A stretch of DNA of 64,000 bases from Tenggerimyces flavus (GTDB taxonomy: Bacteria > Actinomycetota > Actinomycetes > Propionibacteriales > Actinopolymorphaceae): contig NZ_JAFBCM010000001.1 of NCBI RefSeq assembly GCF_016907715.1, positions 3,224,001-3,288,000 on the forward strand, written 5' to 3'. The position numbers and the translations under genes are program-made. Positions 1 to 9,482 of this stretch are shown piece by piece. How positions within the stretch are numbered: the first letter of the stretch is position 1; every line of letters starts with the position of its first letter. The notes beneath the pieces are model-generated. The model searched no databases and was not told the origin of the DNA. It saw nothing but the letters and a program-made list of their open reading frames with translations.

Positions 1-390
1 GTCGTGACCGGCAGCGGGGCGCCGACGGCGGAGCTCGTCTACAAGCTGGTGGCGCGGTCGGAGTCGTCCGACGCGTCCTCGCCGATGGTCGGGGTGGCGA
101 AGCGCTCGGCCGGCAAGCCCACGCACAAGGGCCGCAAGTGGTCGCTTCGGCGGCTGGACGAGAACGACATCGCCACGGGTGAGGTGATCTCGACCCGTTC
201 AGTGCCGGAGGGCGACGCGAACGACCGGCCGCTGCTCGTCCAGTTCGTCAAGGCCGGCGAGGTGATCTGGACCGAGCCGCTCTCGGCCGCACGCGAGCGG
301 CACGCCCGCTCGCTCGCCGAGCTGCCGCCGACGGCGCTGAAACTGTCCCGGGGCGAGCCCGCCCTGCACACGACCTACGAGGACTCCTGA
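1..390 (+). CDS. pncB: Nicotinate phosphoribosyltransferase, C-terminal part
   Basis: This reading frame is already open at base 1 and ends in TGA, so only the last ~129 residues are present and the start lies outside the window. The tail, with its LAELPPTALKLSRGEPAL segment, resembles the C-terminus of actinobacterial PncB, which joins nicotinate to PRPP to make NaMN in the cytoplasmic NAD salvage pathway. The next gene, only 2 bp downstream, is the nicotinamidase that makes nicotinate, so the pair forms a coherent NAD salvage operon. Catalytic residues lie upstream and cannot be checked here; the call rests on the tail and the neighbour. Confidence 0.8.
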   Translation, partial: VVTGSGAPTAELVYKLVARSESSDASSPMVGVAKRSAGKPTHKGRKWSLRRLDENDIATGEVISTRSVPEGDANDRPLLVQFVKAGEVIWTEPLSAARERHARSLAELPPTALKLSRGEPALHTTYEDS

Positions 391-392
391 CG

Positions 393-989
393 ATGACTCG
401 CGCGCTGATTGTGGTGGACGTACAGAACGACTTCTGCGAGGGCGGGAGTCTCGCGGTGAACGGCGGGGCGGAGGTCGCGTTCGACATCGGCAACCTGCTG
501 CGGACGTGGCACGAGGCGTCGCTGGTGGAGCGGGAGTACGACTTCGTGGTCGCCACGCGCGACCACCACGTCGACCCTGGCGCGCACTTCTCGGCGACGC
601 CCGACTACGTCGACACCTGGCCGCCGCACTGCGTGGCCGGGACCGACGGCGCCGGCTTCCACCCGAACCTCGACCCGCAGCCGTTCGACGCGGTGTTCAG
701 CAAGGGCGAGCACGCGGCGGCGTACTCGGGCTTCGAGGGCTTCGCGCAGGACGGCTCGGGGTTGGCGGCGTGGCTGCGGGAGCGCTCGGTCGACGCGGTC
801 GACGTGGTGGGGATCGCGACCGACCACTGCGTGCGGGCGACGGCGGTCGACGCGGCGCGCGAGGGCTTCCAGACGACGGTCCGGTTGGAGCTCACCGCGG
901 GCGTGGCGCTGGCCTCGACCGAGGCGGCCCTGACCCAGATGCGCGAGACCGGCTGCGTGCTGGTGGGCGCCCCGATCGTGCGCCCGTAG
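393..989 (+). CDS. pncA: Nicotinamidase
   Basis: The 198-residue protein is an isochorismatase-fold amidase that hydrolyses nicotinamide to nicotinate and ammonia. The catalytic triad is visible as Asp9 (VVDVQNDF), Lys104 (FSKGEH) and Cys146 (ATDHCVRA). The metal site is Asp57, His59, His65 and His79, matching the arrangement in mycobacterial PncA, which also activates pyrazinamide. The ATG lies 2 bp after the pncB stop, so the two are probably co-transcribed. Length is normal for the family. Confidence 0.95.
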   Translation: MTRALIVVDVQNDFCEGGSLAVNGGAEVAFDIGNLLRTWHEASLVEREYDFVVATRDHHVDPGAHFSATPDYVDTWPPHCVAGTDGAGFHPNLDPQPFDAVFSKGEHAAAYSGFEGFAQDGSGLAAWLRERSVDAVDVVGIATDHCVRATAVDAAREGFQTTVRLELTAGVALASTEAALTQMRETGCVLVGAPIVRP

Positions 990-999
990 GCTTCCTGTC

Positions 1000-1422
1000 G
1001 TGCTGAGGATCGATCGGACCACGTACGAGGCCATCGTCGCGCACGCTCGCAAGGACCACCCTGACGAGGCGTGCGGGATCGTCGCGGGCCCGGAGGGCTC
1101 GGACCGGCCGGAGCGGTTCGTGCCGATGGAGAACGCCGAGCGGTCGCCGACGTTCTTCCGGTTCGACCCGCAGGAGCAGTTCAGGGTCTGGCGGGACCTC
1201 GACGACCGCGACGAGGAGCCGGTGGTGATCTACCACTCGCACACGGCGACCGAGGCGTACCCGTCGCGGACCGACATCTCCTACGCCTCCGAGCCGGGCG
1301 CGCACTACGTCGTAGTGTCGACCCGCGCGGACGAGGGGCAGGGGCCGGTGGAGTTCCGGTCGTTCCGCATCGTGGACAGCGTGGTCACAGAGGAAGACGT
1401 CGAAGTCGTCCCACCGACCTGA
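1000..1422 (+). CDS. mec: CysO-cysteine peptidase (JAMM/MPN+ metalloprotease)
   Basis: A 140-residue protein with a GTG start 10 bp after pncA. It carries a complete JAMM zinc motif: Glu23, then His79-x-His81 followed by Ser89 and Asp92 (HSHTATEAYPSRTD). In mycobacteria Mec releases cysteine from the C-terminus of the thiocarboxylated carrier CysO after CysM has added it. The two partner genes follow directly, so the whole alternative, PAPS-independent cysteine pathway is encoded together. It acts in the cytosol. Confidence 0.93.
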   Translation: MLRIDRTTYEAIVAHARKDHPDEACGIVAGPEGSDRPERFVPMENAERSPTFFRFDPQEQFRVWRDLDDRDEEPVVIYHSHTATEAYPSRTDISYASEPGAHYVVVSTRADEGQGPVEFRSFRIVDSVVTEEDVEVVPPT

Positions 1423-1495
1423 CGGAATGAGACGCCCCGTTCGCGTGGTTCCCTTTAACGAGAGCCCGTCCGACCGACCACCTGGAGTAGCTCGC

Positions 1496-1768
1496 ATGGC
1501 CATCGAGGTTCGCATCCCGACCATCCTCCGCACGTACACCGGCGGCTCCAAGGTCGTCGAGGCCGACGGCGCGACGCTCAAGGAGCTGCTGGACGACCTG
1601 GACGCCAAGCACGCGGGGCTGCGCGGCCGGCTCGTCGAGAACGACGACCTGCGCAAGTTCGTGAACGTGTACGTCAACGACGAGGACGTCCGTTTCCGCG
1701 GCGGTCTCGGCGCTGCGCTCTCCGACGGAGACGTGATCACGGTTCTCCCGGCCGTCGCGGGCGGCTGA
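1496..1768 (+). CDS. cysO: Sulfur-carrier protein (ThiS/MoaD-like)
   Basis: The 90-residue beta-grasp protein ends in Gly-Gly, the site that is adenylated and thiocarboxylated to carry sulfur for cysteine synthesis. It closely follows the pattern of mycobacterial CysO (IPTILRTYTGG near the N-terminus, FVNVYVNDEDVRF in the middle, LPAVAGG at the end). The ATG at 1496 was chosen over an upstream in-frame ATG at 1427 because a GGAG ribosome site lies about 8 bp before it and because homologues begin here. The stop is 3 bp before cysM. Confidence 0.94.
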   Translation: MAIEVRIPTILRTYTGGSKVVEADGATLKELLDDLDAKHAGLRGRLVENDDLRKFVNVYVNDEDVRFRGGLGAALSDGDVITVLPAVAGG

Positions 1769-2719
<951 letters not shown>

Positions 2720-2821
2720 GCCCTTCCCCGTAACGGTTTCGATCCGGTCGAGGGCCCCATTTCCGACTCGTTCGCGTCGGTTTCCGATCGCCAGAACGCG
2801 ACGACCCGTACGCTTTCGCCC

Positions 2822-3616
2822 ATGGCAGACGCGCCGATCGGGATCTTCGACTCGGGCTTCGGCGGCCTGACGGTCGCGCGGGCGGTCCTCGACCAGCTCC
2901 CGCACGAGCCCGTGCTCTACCTTGCCGACACCGCGCGCTACCCGTACGGCGAGAAGCGGATCGCCGACGTTCGCAAGTACGCCCTGGAGAGCCTCGACCA
3001 CATGGTCGACCGGGGAGTCAAGCTGCTGGTCATCGCGTGCAACTCCGCCAGCGCCGCCGTACTCCGCGACGCCAGGGAGCGCTACGACGTCCCCGTGGTC
3101 GAGGTGATCCTGCCCGCCACCCGACGGGCCGTCGCCGCCACCCGCAGCGGCCGGGTCGGCGTGATCTGCACCGAGGCGACCGCGACCGCGATGGCGTACA
3201 ACGACGCGTTCGCCGCCGCCCCGCAGGTCACGCTCTCCACGCGGGCCTGCCCGCGGTTCGTGCCGTTCGTCGAACGTGGCCTCACCAGCGGACCCGAGCT
3301 GCTCCAAGCGGCCCACGAGTACCTCGACCCGCTCGCCGAAGTCGGCATCGACACGCTCGTGCTCGGGTGCACGCACTACCCGCTGCTCACCGGCGTGATC
3401 TCGTACGTGATGGGCGACGGCGTCACGCTCGTCTCCAGCGCCGACGAGACCGCCAAGGAGGTCTACGCCCGCCTCGTCGGCGAGGGCCTGGAACGACCCG
3501 CCGATCTGCCCGAGCCGCGACATCGGTTCCTCACCACGGGGGATCCCGACTCCTTCATGCAGATCGGCGGCCGCTTCCTCGGACCGGAGATCCGGTTCGT
3601 CGAGGAGCTGCCATGA
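2822..3616 (+). CDS. murI: Glutamate racemase
   Basis: A 264-residue racemase that makes D-glutamate for peptidoglycan. The paired catalytic cysteines are Cys73 (ACNSAS) and Cys183 (GCTHYP), with the substrate loop GIFDSGFGG at 7-15 and His185. A 102 bp gap separates it from cysM. TACGCT at 2809-2814 could be a -10 element placing the transcript start at or next to the ATG, so a leaderless mRNA is possible, but no -35 is evident. Its stop overlaps the next start (ATGA). Confidence 0.95.
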   Translation: MADAPIGIFDSGFGGLTVARAVLDQLPHEPVLYLADTARYPYGEKRIADVRKYALESLDHMVDRGVKLLVIACNSASAAVLRDARERYDVPVVEVILPATRRAVAATRSGRVGVICTEATATAMAYNDAFAAAPQVTLSTRACPRFVPFVERGLTSGPELLQAAHEYLDPLAEVGIDTLVLGCTHYPLLTGVISYVMGDGVTLVSSADETAKEVYARLVGEGLERPADLPEPRHRFLTTGDPDSFMQIGGRFLGPEIRFVEELP

Positions 3617-4371
3617 GGCTGACCGTCATCGGCAGCTCCGGCTCGTTCCCCGGCCCGAACTCCGCCGCCTCCTGCTACCTGGTCGAGTCGTTCGACCCCG
3701 AGCCGTACCGCCTCGTCCTCGACCTCGGCAACGGCGCGCTCGGCCCGCTCGCCAGCTGCACCGACATCTACGGCATCGACGCGGTCGCGCTCACCCACCT
3801 GCATCCCGATCACTGCATCGATCTGTGCGCGTACTACGTCGCGCGCAAGTACCACCCGAACGGTGCCCAGCCGCAGGTTCCCGTCTTCGCCCCGACGGGC
3901 GCGGCGGACCGGATGGCCACCGCTTACGGGCTGCCGCTCAAGCCCGGCATGCGCGAGGAGTTCGACTTCCAGAACTGGGTCGGGGGAGAGAAGATCCGGC
4001 TCGGCCCGTTCCTCGTGACCGTCGCGCCGATGGCCCACCCGGTCGAGGCGTACGCGATCCGGGTCGAGCAGAACGGGCGAACGCTGGTCTACTCCGGCGA
4101 CACCGGCCCGACCACGGCGCTCGTCGACCTCGCCCGCGGCGCCGACCTGCTGCTCACCGAGGCCTCGTTCCTCGAGGGCGACGACAACCCGCCCGACGTG
4201 CACCTCACCGGTCGCGAGGCCGCCGAGCACGCGACGCTCGCGGGCGTACGACGGCTCGTGCTGACCCACATCCCGCCCTGGCACGACCCGCTCCGCGTGC
4301 TGGCGGACGCGCGGCCCGCGTACGACCACCCGATCGAGCTGGCCAAGCCCGGCGCCACGTACGACATCTGA
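3613..4371 (+). CDS. Metallo-beta-lactamase-fold phosphodiesterase (Rv1339-like)
   Basis: A 252-residue MBL-fold hydrolase with the dinuclear metal motif HLHPDH (His62, His64, Asp66, His67), a later Gly-Asp-Thr-Gly segment and a C-terminal LTHIPPW histidine. The gene directly follows murI, exactly where mycobacteria carry Rv1339, an atypical class II phosphodiesterase reported to lower cAMP. The fold is also shared with RNase Z, so a tRNA-processing role cannot be excluded from sequence alone. The ATG overlaps the murI stop, giving translational coupling. Confidence 0.85.
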   Translation: MRLTVIGSSGSFPGPNSAASCYLVESFDPEPYRLVLDLGNGALGPLASCTDIYGIDAVALTHLHPDHCIDLCAYYVARKYHPNGAQPQVPVFAPTGAADRMATAYGLPLKPGMREEFDFQNWVGGEKIRLGPFLVTVAPMAHPVEAYAIRVEQNGRTLVYSGDTGPTTALVDLARGADLLLTEASFLEGDDNPPDVHLTGREAAEHATLAGVRRLVLTHIPPWHDPLRVLADARPAYDHPIELAKPGATYDI

Positions 4372-4478
4372 CCGTGCCCACCATTGCTGGCGCGGCGCTG
4401 GCGTAGGGCGTCCGGAACCGGATGGTTCGCTGACGCGGGTCTTTCGGTCATGACCGGTTAGGCCTACCGTCGGCGGGC

Positions 4479-6032
4479 ATGGAGCTCCCTCGAAGGACAG
4501 TGCTCGGCGCTGCCGGGCTCGGTGCTGCTGGACTCGTTCTCGGCACCGGAACGACCGCGAGCGCGGACGCGACCGTGTGGACCACGCGCGCGAAGTTCGA
4601 CGCGCTCGACAACGGGTTCAACAACGGCAACGGTCGCAAGACCGAGCTGAACGAGGACCGCGCCGCGCTCGGTTGGGGTGAGGCGTACATCCTCCAGGCC
4701 TACCTGCTGATGTGGGAGGCCTACCGGGACCCCTACTACCTCGACAAGGCGGTCGACCACCTCGACCACGTGCTCGCCTCCCGCGACACCGAACGCGGCG
4801 TCGGCGACTGGCGCGGGCAGTCGCTGCCCGGGTGGCGCGCGTACTGGCCCTACTCCGCCGGCGACCTGATCCTGCGCGACGCGCAGGGAAGGCCGACGAT
4901 GCGGATCCGGTCGGCCTGTGCGTTCGCCGAGAGCATGCACGTCACGGTCTCGGCCGGCACGACGCCGGGCACGTTCAAGATCCAGACGCACCACGACATG
5001 TACGGCAGGGACAACACGCACGACAACCTGACGATGGACCCGGCCAGCCCGAACTACGCGGTGCGCCGGATCAACGACGGGTTCAGCGGCGCCAAGGACC
5101 AGCTCACCGCGAAGGACCTCCGGCCGACCCCCGACGCCGCGGGCGAGCCGGTCCCCGTCGTGGACACGCTGCACTCGTCGTACTTCCACTCCTCCGTCCA
5201 CACGGGGCAGATCACCTACCCGTTCGCCTGGTTCGCGCGGATCGTCCGTACGACGCCGAAGCTGAACGCGTCGCGCCGCTACCGCGCGAAGGCCACCGAG
5301 TACTTCGAAGCGGCCGACGCCGCGGTCGCGATCCACGACGAGGAGTACCTGCGCACCGCCGAGGGCGCCGGCTACTACGGCTACCTGCGCGGCGTGCCCA
5401 CCAACCTCGACGGCTCGGATCTGCCGCACAACTACAGCACGTCGGTGGCCCGGACCTACCTCGAGCTTGCGATGGCGGGGCGTCGTCCGTGGCACCGGCA
5501 GCGCGCGGCGGAGCTCGTCCGCGACTTCGTCACCGACCTGCAGCGCAAGGACGACGGCACGGTGTCGTGGACGTACTACCGGTCGAACGGCCTTTGCTAC
5601 AACGGCTGGACGCGCGCGGACGACGTCTCCGACAACTTCCCCGTCCGCGGTCCGAGCCGAGCCAAGGAGGACGTGTCGCACGCCCACGTCGACGTGACGA
5701 TGGCGGCCGTGGCCTACCGCGCCCGGGTCGGCATCGGCGCCGACGACATGACGCGGTTGTACAAGGCGCTGACGCAGAAGGTGATGGTGACCGCGCCGGA
5801 CGGGCGGCCGACCGTGACGCAGTTCGTCGACGGGAGCGGGTCGAAGGCGATGCTCGCGTACGAGACGATGGCGCCCACCTGGCTCGGCGTGGCCTCGTTC
5901 GGCGACACGGCGGCGGCGATCTCGGCGGCGGCCGCGCGGATGGCGGTCAACGACCCGGCGCCAGAGGTGATCCCGATCTACTCGACGGCGTATCTCAACT
6001 GGGCGGCGAGGACGGGGGCTCGGCTGCGCTGA
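4479..6032 (+). CDS. Tat-exported protein of unknown function
   Basis: The 517-residue protein begins with a twin-arginine-type signal (RRTVLGAAG, then a hydrophobic stretch and ASADA), so it is probably exported folded. The mature part is rich in Trp, Tyr and His. It has helical segments such as AYILQAYLLMWEAYRDPYYLDKAV (by position about 70-95) that resemble an alpha/alpha toroid as in many polysaccharide lyases and glycosidases, but no catalytic motif is recognised. It interrupts the otherwise conserved murI-rph block. A perfect 12 bp palindrome, CGGTCATGACCG, lies at 4446-4457 just upstream. The 3' end overlaps the convergent padR gene by 38 bp. Confidence 0.75.
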   Translation: MELPRRTVLGAAGLGAAGLVLGTGTTASADATVWTTRAKFDALDNGFNNGNGRKTELNEDRAALGWGEAYILQAYLLMWEAYRDPYYLDKAVDHLDHVLASRDTERGVGDWRGQSLPGWRAYWPYSAGDLILRDAQGRPTMRIRSACAFAESMHVTVSAGTTPGTFKIQTHHDMYGRDNTHDNLTMDPASPNYAVRRINDGFSGAKDQLTAKDLRPTPDAAGEPVPVVDTLHSSYFHSSVHTGQITYPFAWFARIVRTTPKLNASRRYRAKATEYFEAADAAVAIHDEEYLRTAEGAGYYGYLRGVPTNLDGSDLPHNYSTSVARTYLELAMAGRRPWHRQRAAELVRDFVTDLQRKDDGTVSWTYYRSNGLCYNGWTRADDVSDNFPVRGPSRAKEDVSHAHVDVTMAAVAYRARVGIGADDMTRLYKALTQKVMVTAPDGRPTVTQFVDGSGSKAMLAYETMAPTWLGVASFGDTAAAISAAAARMAVNDPAPEVIPIYSTAYLNWAARTGARLR

Positions 6033-6525
6033 GCTCGTCGAGCAGCGCCAGGTCCGCCTCGAGGTGGGCGCGCCCGTTCGCCATCAGCGCGGCGACGAGG
6101 GAGGCGTTCGGCAGCGAACGCTTGGCCTCGGTGCCCTTCTCCCACACGCGGAGCTCCTCCCGGAGCCGGTCGCGCAGAGCGTGCAGTTCCTCGACCGGAA
6201 GTGGATCGGCGAACGTGAGCAGCGTGTAGAGCCCGCGGGGATAGCTGCCGCGCAGGTCCTGCCAGCCGTCCCGGAGCAGGAGGCGCAGCTCGGACCGGCC
6301 GGCGTCGGTGAGGCGGTACGTCGTGCGGGCCGGCGTGGAGGCGTCCTCGACGATCTCCGCGTGGCCGGCGCGTTCGAGGCTGCCGAGCGCGTGATAGACC
6401 GAGCCGCGCTTGACGTCGGTCCACAGCTCGGCCTCGCTGGTCTCGAGCCAGCGGCGGATCTCATACCCGTGCTTCGGCCCGTCGGCGAGCAGCCCGAGTA
6501 CGAGGATCCTGGTGGCGGCGCTCAT
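5995..6525 (-). CDS. PadR-family transcriptional regulator
   Basis: A 176-residue regulator with an N-terminal PadR winged helix (ILVLGLLADGPKHGYEI, then VKRGSVYHALGSLERAG) and a C-terminal helical dimerisation domain. The start at MSAATRI was preferred to an upstream extension because the PadR fold begins there and its ATG overlaps the preceding gene's stop (ATGA). It is the second gene of a two-gene operon. The tandem palindromes upstream of that operon are the likely self-controlled operator. Confidence 0.88.
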   Translation of the reverse strand: MSAATRILVLGLLADGPKHGYEIRRWLETSEAELWTDVKRGSVYHALGSLERAGHAEIVEDASTPARTTYRLTDAGRSELRLLLRDGWQDLRGSYPRGLYTLLTFADPLPVEELHALRDRLREELRVWEKGTEAKRSLPNASLVAALMANGRAHLEADLALLDELSAAEPPSSPPS

Positions 6526-7136
6526 GCGTGCGCGGGCTCGGACAGCTTGGTCATGACGAACCAGCATGACGGACCGCCGTACCCGAACGTCGTCGGCCTC
6601 TCGACCCGCACGCCGTGTCGCCGCTCGTCGGCGGCGTCCATCCAGGCGGTGTCGAAGTCGCAGAAGGTGCGGAGCAACTCCGGCACGCCCTCGGCGACGA
6701 GGAGCCGCTGGTAGTAGCAGCCGCGAACGACGGAGATGTAGCCGTGCTCGTCGTCCTGCGGGCGGTCGAACGTGAACGCCCTGCCGAAGAAGTGCGCCTC
6801 GCGCCTCTTCGACTCCTCGCGGAGAACGTCCACGGGGTTGGCGGAGGCGTCGAGTGCGGCGGCGGTCTGGTCGCGTACCCAGGCGTAGAACGGGTCGAGG
6901 AACGCGTGCCGGAACGCCTCGACCGACTGCTCCTGGTCGTGGGTCTCGCGCAACTGCCGGAAGCCGGCGATCGAGAGCGCGGTGAACCAGAGGATGCCGA
7001 GGCCCGGCTCGTCGACGGCGGTGTGCCGCTGCCGTTCGACGATCTCGGTGGCCGTGGCGACGACCGCGTCGGGGTCGGGTGGGGCGAGCGCCGCCAGGAA
7101 CGGCGAGCTGAACCAGGTCACTTCGGAAGGAATCAT
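6522..7136 (-). CDS. ATC-hydrolase-family protein (L-2-amino-thiazoline-4-carboxylate hydrolase-like)
   Basis: A 204-residue protein whose C-terminal half (FCDFDTAWMDA, then VERPTTFGYGGPSCWF) matches the ATC_hydrolase domain, named for a bacterial enzyme that opens 2-aminothiazoline-4-carboxylate. Most members have no tested substrate, and many sit beside regulators as here. The start MIPSEV at 7136 was chosen because the upstream extension runs through the operator. A weak -10 (CAAGAT, 7143-7148) would give a leaderless message. It is translationally coupled to padR. Confidence 0.72.
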   Translation of the reverse strand: MIPSEVTWFSSPFLAALAPPDPDAVVATATEIVERQRHTAVDEPGLGILWFTALSIAGFRQLRETHDQEQSVEAFRHAFLDPFYAWVRDQTAAALDASANPVDVLREESKRREAHFFGRAFTFDRPQDDEHGYISVVRGCYYQRLLVAEGVPELLRTFCDFDTAWMDAADERRHGVRVERPTTFGYGGPSCWFVMTKLSEPAHA

Positions 7137-7144
7137 GAGTTCAT

Positions 7145-7184
7145 CTTGAGTCAAAATTGACCTACAAGTCAAATTTGACTCAAG
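7145..7184. promoter_or_regulatory. Double palindromic operator for the PadR operon
   Basis: Two copies of a 12 bp palindrome, GTCAAAATTGAC at 7150-7161 and GTCAAATTTGAC at 7168-7179, sit 18 bp apart. They are embedded in larger inverted arms, 7145-7161 against 7168-7184, with 16 of 17 positions matching. The AT-rich block stands out in GC-rich DNA. It covers the likely promoter of the minus-strand ATC-hydrolase/padR operon and lies 47 bp before rph, so autorepression by PadR is the simplest reading. Confidence 0.7.
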
Positions 7185-7230
7185 AGACGTCCGTGTAGTG
7201 ATCGACTCACGCCTGACTAGGGTCGAAGAC

Positions 7231-7956
7231 ATGACGAGAGTGGATGGGCGATCGACGGGCGACCTGCGCCCGGTGAAGATCACGCGCGGGTGGCTGGACC
7301 ACGCCGAGGGGTCGGTGCTGGTCGAGTTTGGCCGAACGCGGGTGCTCTGCGCGGCGAGTGTGACCGAGGGCGTGCCGCGCTGGCGGCGTGACTCGGGGCA
7401 GGGCTGGGTGACCGCGGAGTACGCGATGCTGCCGCGCGCGACGAACACGCGGAACGACCGGGAATCGGTGAAGGGCCGCATCGGCGGTCGTACGCACGAG
7501 ATCTCGCGGCTGATCGGCCGTTCGATCCGCGCCGTCATCGACTACAAGGCGCTCGGCGAGAACACGATCGTGCTCGACTGCGACGTGCTGCAGGCCGACG
7601 GCGGCACGCGGACGGCGGCGATCACCGGTGCGTACGTCGCGCTCGCGGACGCCGTCGCCTACCTCGAGACGAAGAAGGCGCTCAGAGGCCAGGCCCTGAA
7701 GGACACGGTCGCCGCGATCTCGGTGGGCGTCGTGGACGGCGAGGCGCTGCTCGACCTCTGTTACGAGGAGGACGTGCGCGCCGAGACCGACATGAACGTG
7801 GTGATGACCGGCGACGGGCGCTTCGTCGAGGTGCAGGGAACGGCGGAGGGCGAGCCGTTCGACCGCAAGGACCTGGACGCGCTGCTGGAGCTCGCGGGCG
7901 CCGGCTGCGCCGAGCTGGCCCAGTTCCAGCGGGACGCGCTCGCGCGGACGCTGTGA
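7231..7956 (+). CDS. rph: Ribonuclease PH
   Basis: A 241-residue phosphorolytic 3'-5' exoribonuclease that trims tRNA 3' ends. Family landmarks are present: [18 protein letters not shown], the [15 protein letters not shown]-type phosphate site (here [15 protein letters not shown]) and [17 protein letters not shown] with catalytic acidic residues. The start ATG 7231 is preferred to 7198, because homologues begin near TRVDGR and TAGGGT at 7218-7223 could act as a -10 for a near-leaderless transcript. Its stop overlaps rdgB. Confidence 0.94.
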   Translation: MTRVDGRSTGDLRPVKITRGWLDHAEGSVLVEFGRTRVLCAASVTEGVPRWRRDSGQGWVTAEYAMLPRATNTRNDRESVKGRIGGRTHEISRLIGRSIRAVIDYKALGENTIVLDCDVLQADGGTRTAAITGAYVALADAVAYLETKKALRGQALKDTVAAISVGVVDGEALLDLCYEEDVRAETDMNVVMTGDGRFVEVQGTAEGEPFDRKDLDALLELAGAGCAELAQFQRDALARTL

Positions 7957-8555
7957 TGCCGCGCCTCGTCCTCGCCACGCACAACAAGAAGAAGCTGCTC
8001 GAGATCGAGCGCATCGTCGGCCCGCTGCTGCCGTCGCTCGAGGTGCTGACGCTCGACGACTTCGAGGCGTACGACGAGCCGGTCGAGAGCGAGCTCACGT
8101 TCGCCGGGAACGCACTGCTCAAGGCGCGGGCGGCCGTCGCCCGGACCGGGCTGCCCGCGTTGGCGGACGACAGCGGGCTCGCCGTCGACGCGCTGAACGG
8201 CATGCCCGGCGTGCTGTCCGCGCGGTGGGCGGGGAAGCCGAAGTCCGACGAGCGCAACAACGCGCTGCTGCTCGAGCAGATCGAGGACGTCCCGGACGAG
8301 TTTCGTGCGGCGGCGTTCGTCTCCGCGGTCGCGTTCGTGCTGCCGTCGGGCGAGGAGCAGGTGGTCGAGGGCCGCGTGCCGGGCGTGATCCTGCGCGCGG
8401 GGCGCGGCGAGGGCGGGTTCGGCTACGATCCGCTCTTCCTGCCCGACGGCGTCGACCAGACGATGGCCGAGCTGACCGCCGAGGAGAAGGACGAGCTCAG
8501 CCACCGCGGCCGCGCGTTGCGCGCGGTGGCTCCGTTGGTAGCCGCGGTGCTTTAG
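7956..8555 (+). CDS. rdgB: XTP/dITP diphosphatase (RdgB/HAM1)
   Basis: About 199 residues. It removes non-canonical purine triphosphates (dITP, XTP) from the nucleotide pool. The N-terminal LATHNKKKLLEI substrate loop, LADDSGLAVDAL with the catalytic aspartates, and GFGYDPLFLP are all present. A GTG three bases earlier (7953) is an alternative start overlapping the rph stop. The rph-rdgB pairing is conserved in actinobacteria. Confidence 0.93.
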   Translation: MPRLVLATHNKKKLLEIERIVGPLLPSLEVLTLDDFEAYDEPVESELTFAGNALLKARAAVARTGLPALADDSGLAVDALNGMPGVLSARWAGKPKSDERNNALLLEQIEDVPDEFRAAAFVSAVAFVLPSGEEQVVEGRVPGVILRAGRGEGGFGYDPLFLPDGVDQTMAELTAEEKDELSHRGRALRAVAPLVAAVL

Positions 8556-8760
8556 GGGCAGGGGCTAACCTCGAGATTTCAGGTGTTGGTGGGCGGCTTT
8601 GGCCTGTGAAGACGGACGTGCCTGTCCTGCCGGGGAGGCTTGGGATGGCGACGTCTCGAGTGATCTGGGGGCGGAAGGCACTCCGTTGGTGAAGCGTGGT
8701 GGTCGCCTTACGCGGCCAGTGGCCGCTTTACCTGGCGTCTACCCGGGGTAACGGGGCGGC

Positions 8761-8780
8761 TGATCATGTTTACATGATCA
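8761..8780. repeat. Short copy of the TGATCATG palindrome family
   Basis: TGATCATG and CATGATCA flank a TTTA centre, a perfect 8 bp inverted repeat. The same words form the ends of the larger elements at 21581-21656 and 60530-60593. Here the palindrome supplies the stop codon and the last residues (MIM) of the lipoprotein encoded on the minus strand, which suggests that a repeat landed in the 3' end of that gene. The 214 bp between rdgB and this site holds no recognisable gene. Confidence 0.6.
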
Positions 8781-9450
8781 TTGGCCCCATGGCGGGGCCG
8801 GTCGAACCAACCGCCGGACGAAAGGTCGGGGCTAGGGCCGGGCTAGGGCAGTTCTCGCCGTACTTGACCACGTCCAGCGTCACGGGCACGCCGTCGTACG
8901 CCGCGCCGGGCGCGGGGTCCTGGGCGCAGACCTGCCAGTTGGTCGAGACGAGGACGGCGCGGTCCTTCCCGGACGCGTCGCGGACCGTGGCGCTCGCGTT
9001 CGCGCCGAGGGCCTCCTCCGCGACCCGCAGACTCTTGCCGACGAGCGACGGCATGGCGGCGGGTGCCGACGGCGCGCGCGACGACGGCGGCGCGTCCTTC
9101 GCGGGGCAGGTCTCCTCGAGCCTCACCACGCCGAAGTCGACGGTCGCCTTCGGGTCCGCCGACCCGGGCGGCGGCGACTGGAAGCAGACCTTCCAGTTGC
9201 GGTCCGACACCTGCAGCCGTTCGCGACCACTCGCGTCGTGGCTGGTGAGGGTGACGAAGCCCGCCGCCTGGGCGGTGTCCTGCGCGAACTGCAGGCCCTT
9301 GCCGACGAGGTCGGGCAGCTCCGCCCTGCTGGAGCTGGTCGTAGGTGCCGGCGGCTTCGAGGTCCCAGGCGCCGCGGGCTCGGCGGTCGGCCCGCAGGCC
9401 GCGGCGAACGCGAGAACGACGACCCACGCGACGCGCGTTCGAACCGTCAC
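8770..9450 (-). CDS. PASTA-domain lipoprotein
   Basis: A 226-residue protein with a lipoprotein signal (VVVLAFAAACG, lipidated Cys19), a Pro/Ser/Thr linker and two PASTA-like domains at about 45-115 and 133-205 (LPDLVGKGLQFAQDTAQAAG and MPSLVGKSLRVAEEALGANA). Each domain has a paired cysteine (KVCFQ...ETCP and QVCAQ...ENCP) that probably forms a disulfide. PASTA domains bind muropeptides in Ser/Thr kinases and PBPs, but no kinase is attached, so this is likely a surface cell-wall-sensing or binding protein. Its last residues come from a palindromic repeat. Confidence 0.8.
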   Translation of the reverse strand: MTVRTRVAWVVVLAFAAACGPTAEPAAPGTSKPPAPTTSSSRAELPDLVGKGLQFAQDTAQAAGFVTLTSHDASGRERLQVSDRNWKVCFQSPPPGSADPKATVDFGVVRLEETCPAKDAPPSSRAPSAPAAMPSLVGKSLRVAEEALGANASATVRDASGKDRAVLVSTNWQVCAQDPAPGAAYDGVPVTLDVVKYGENCPSPALAPTFRPAVGSTGPAMGPMIM

Positions 9451-9482
9451 CGATCACCTCCGTACCGTGACGCCCCAGTCTG

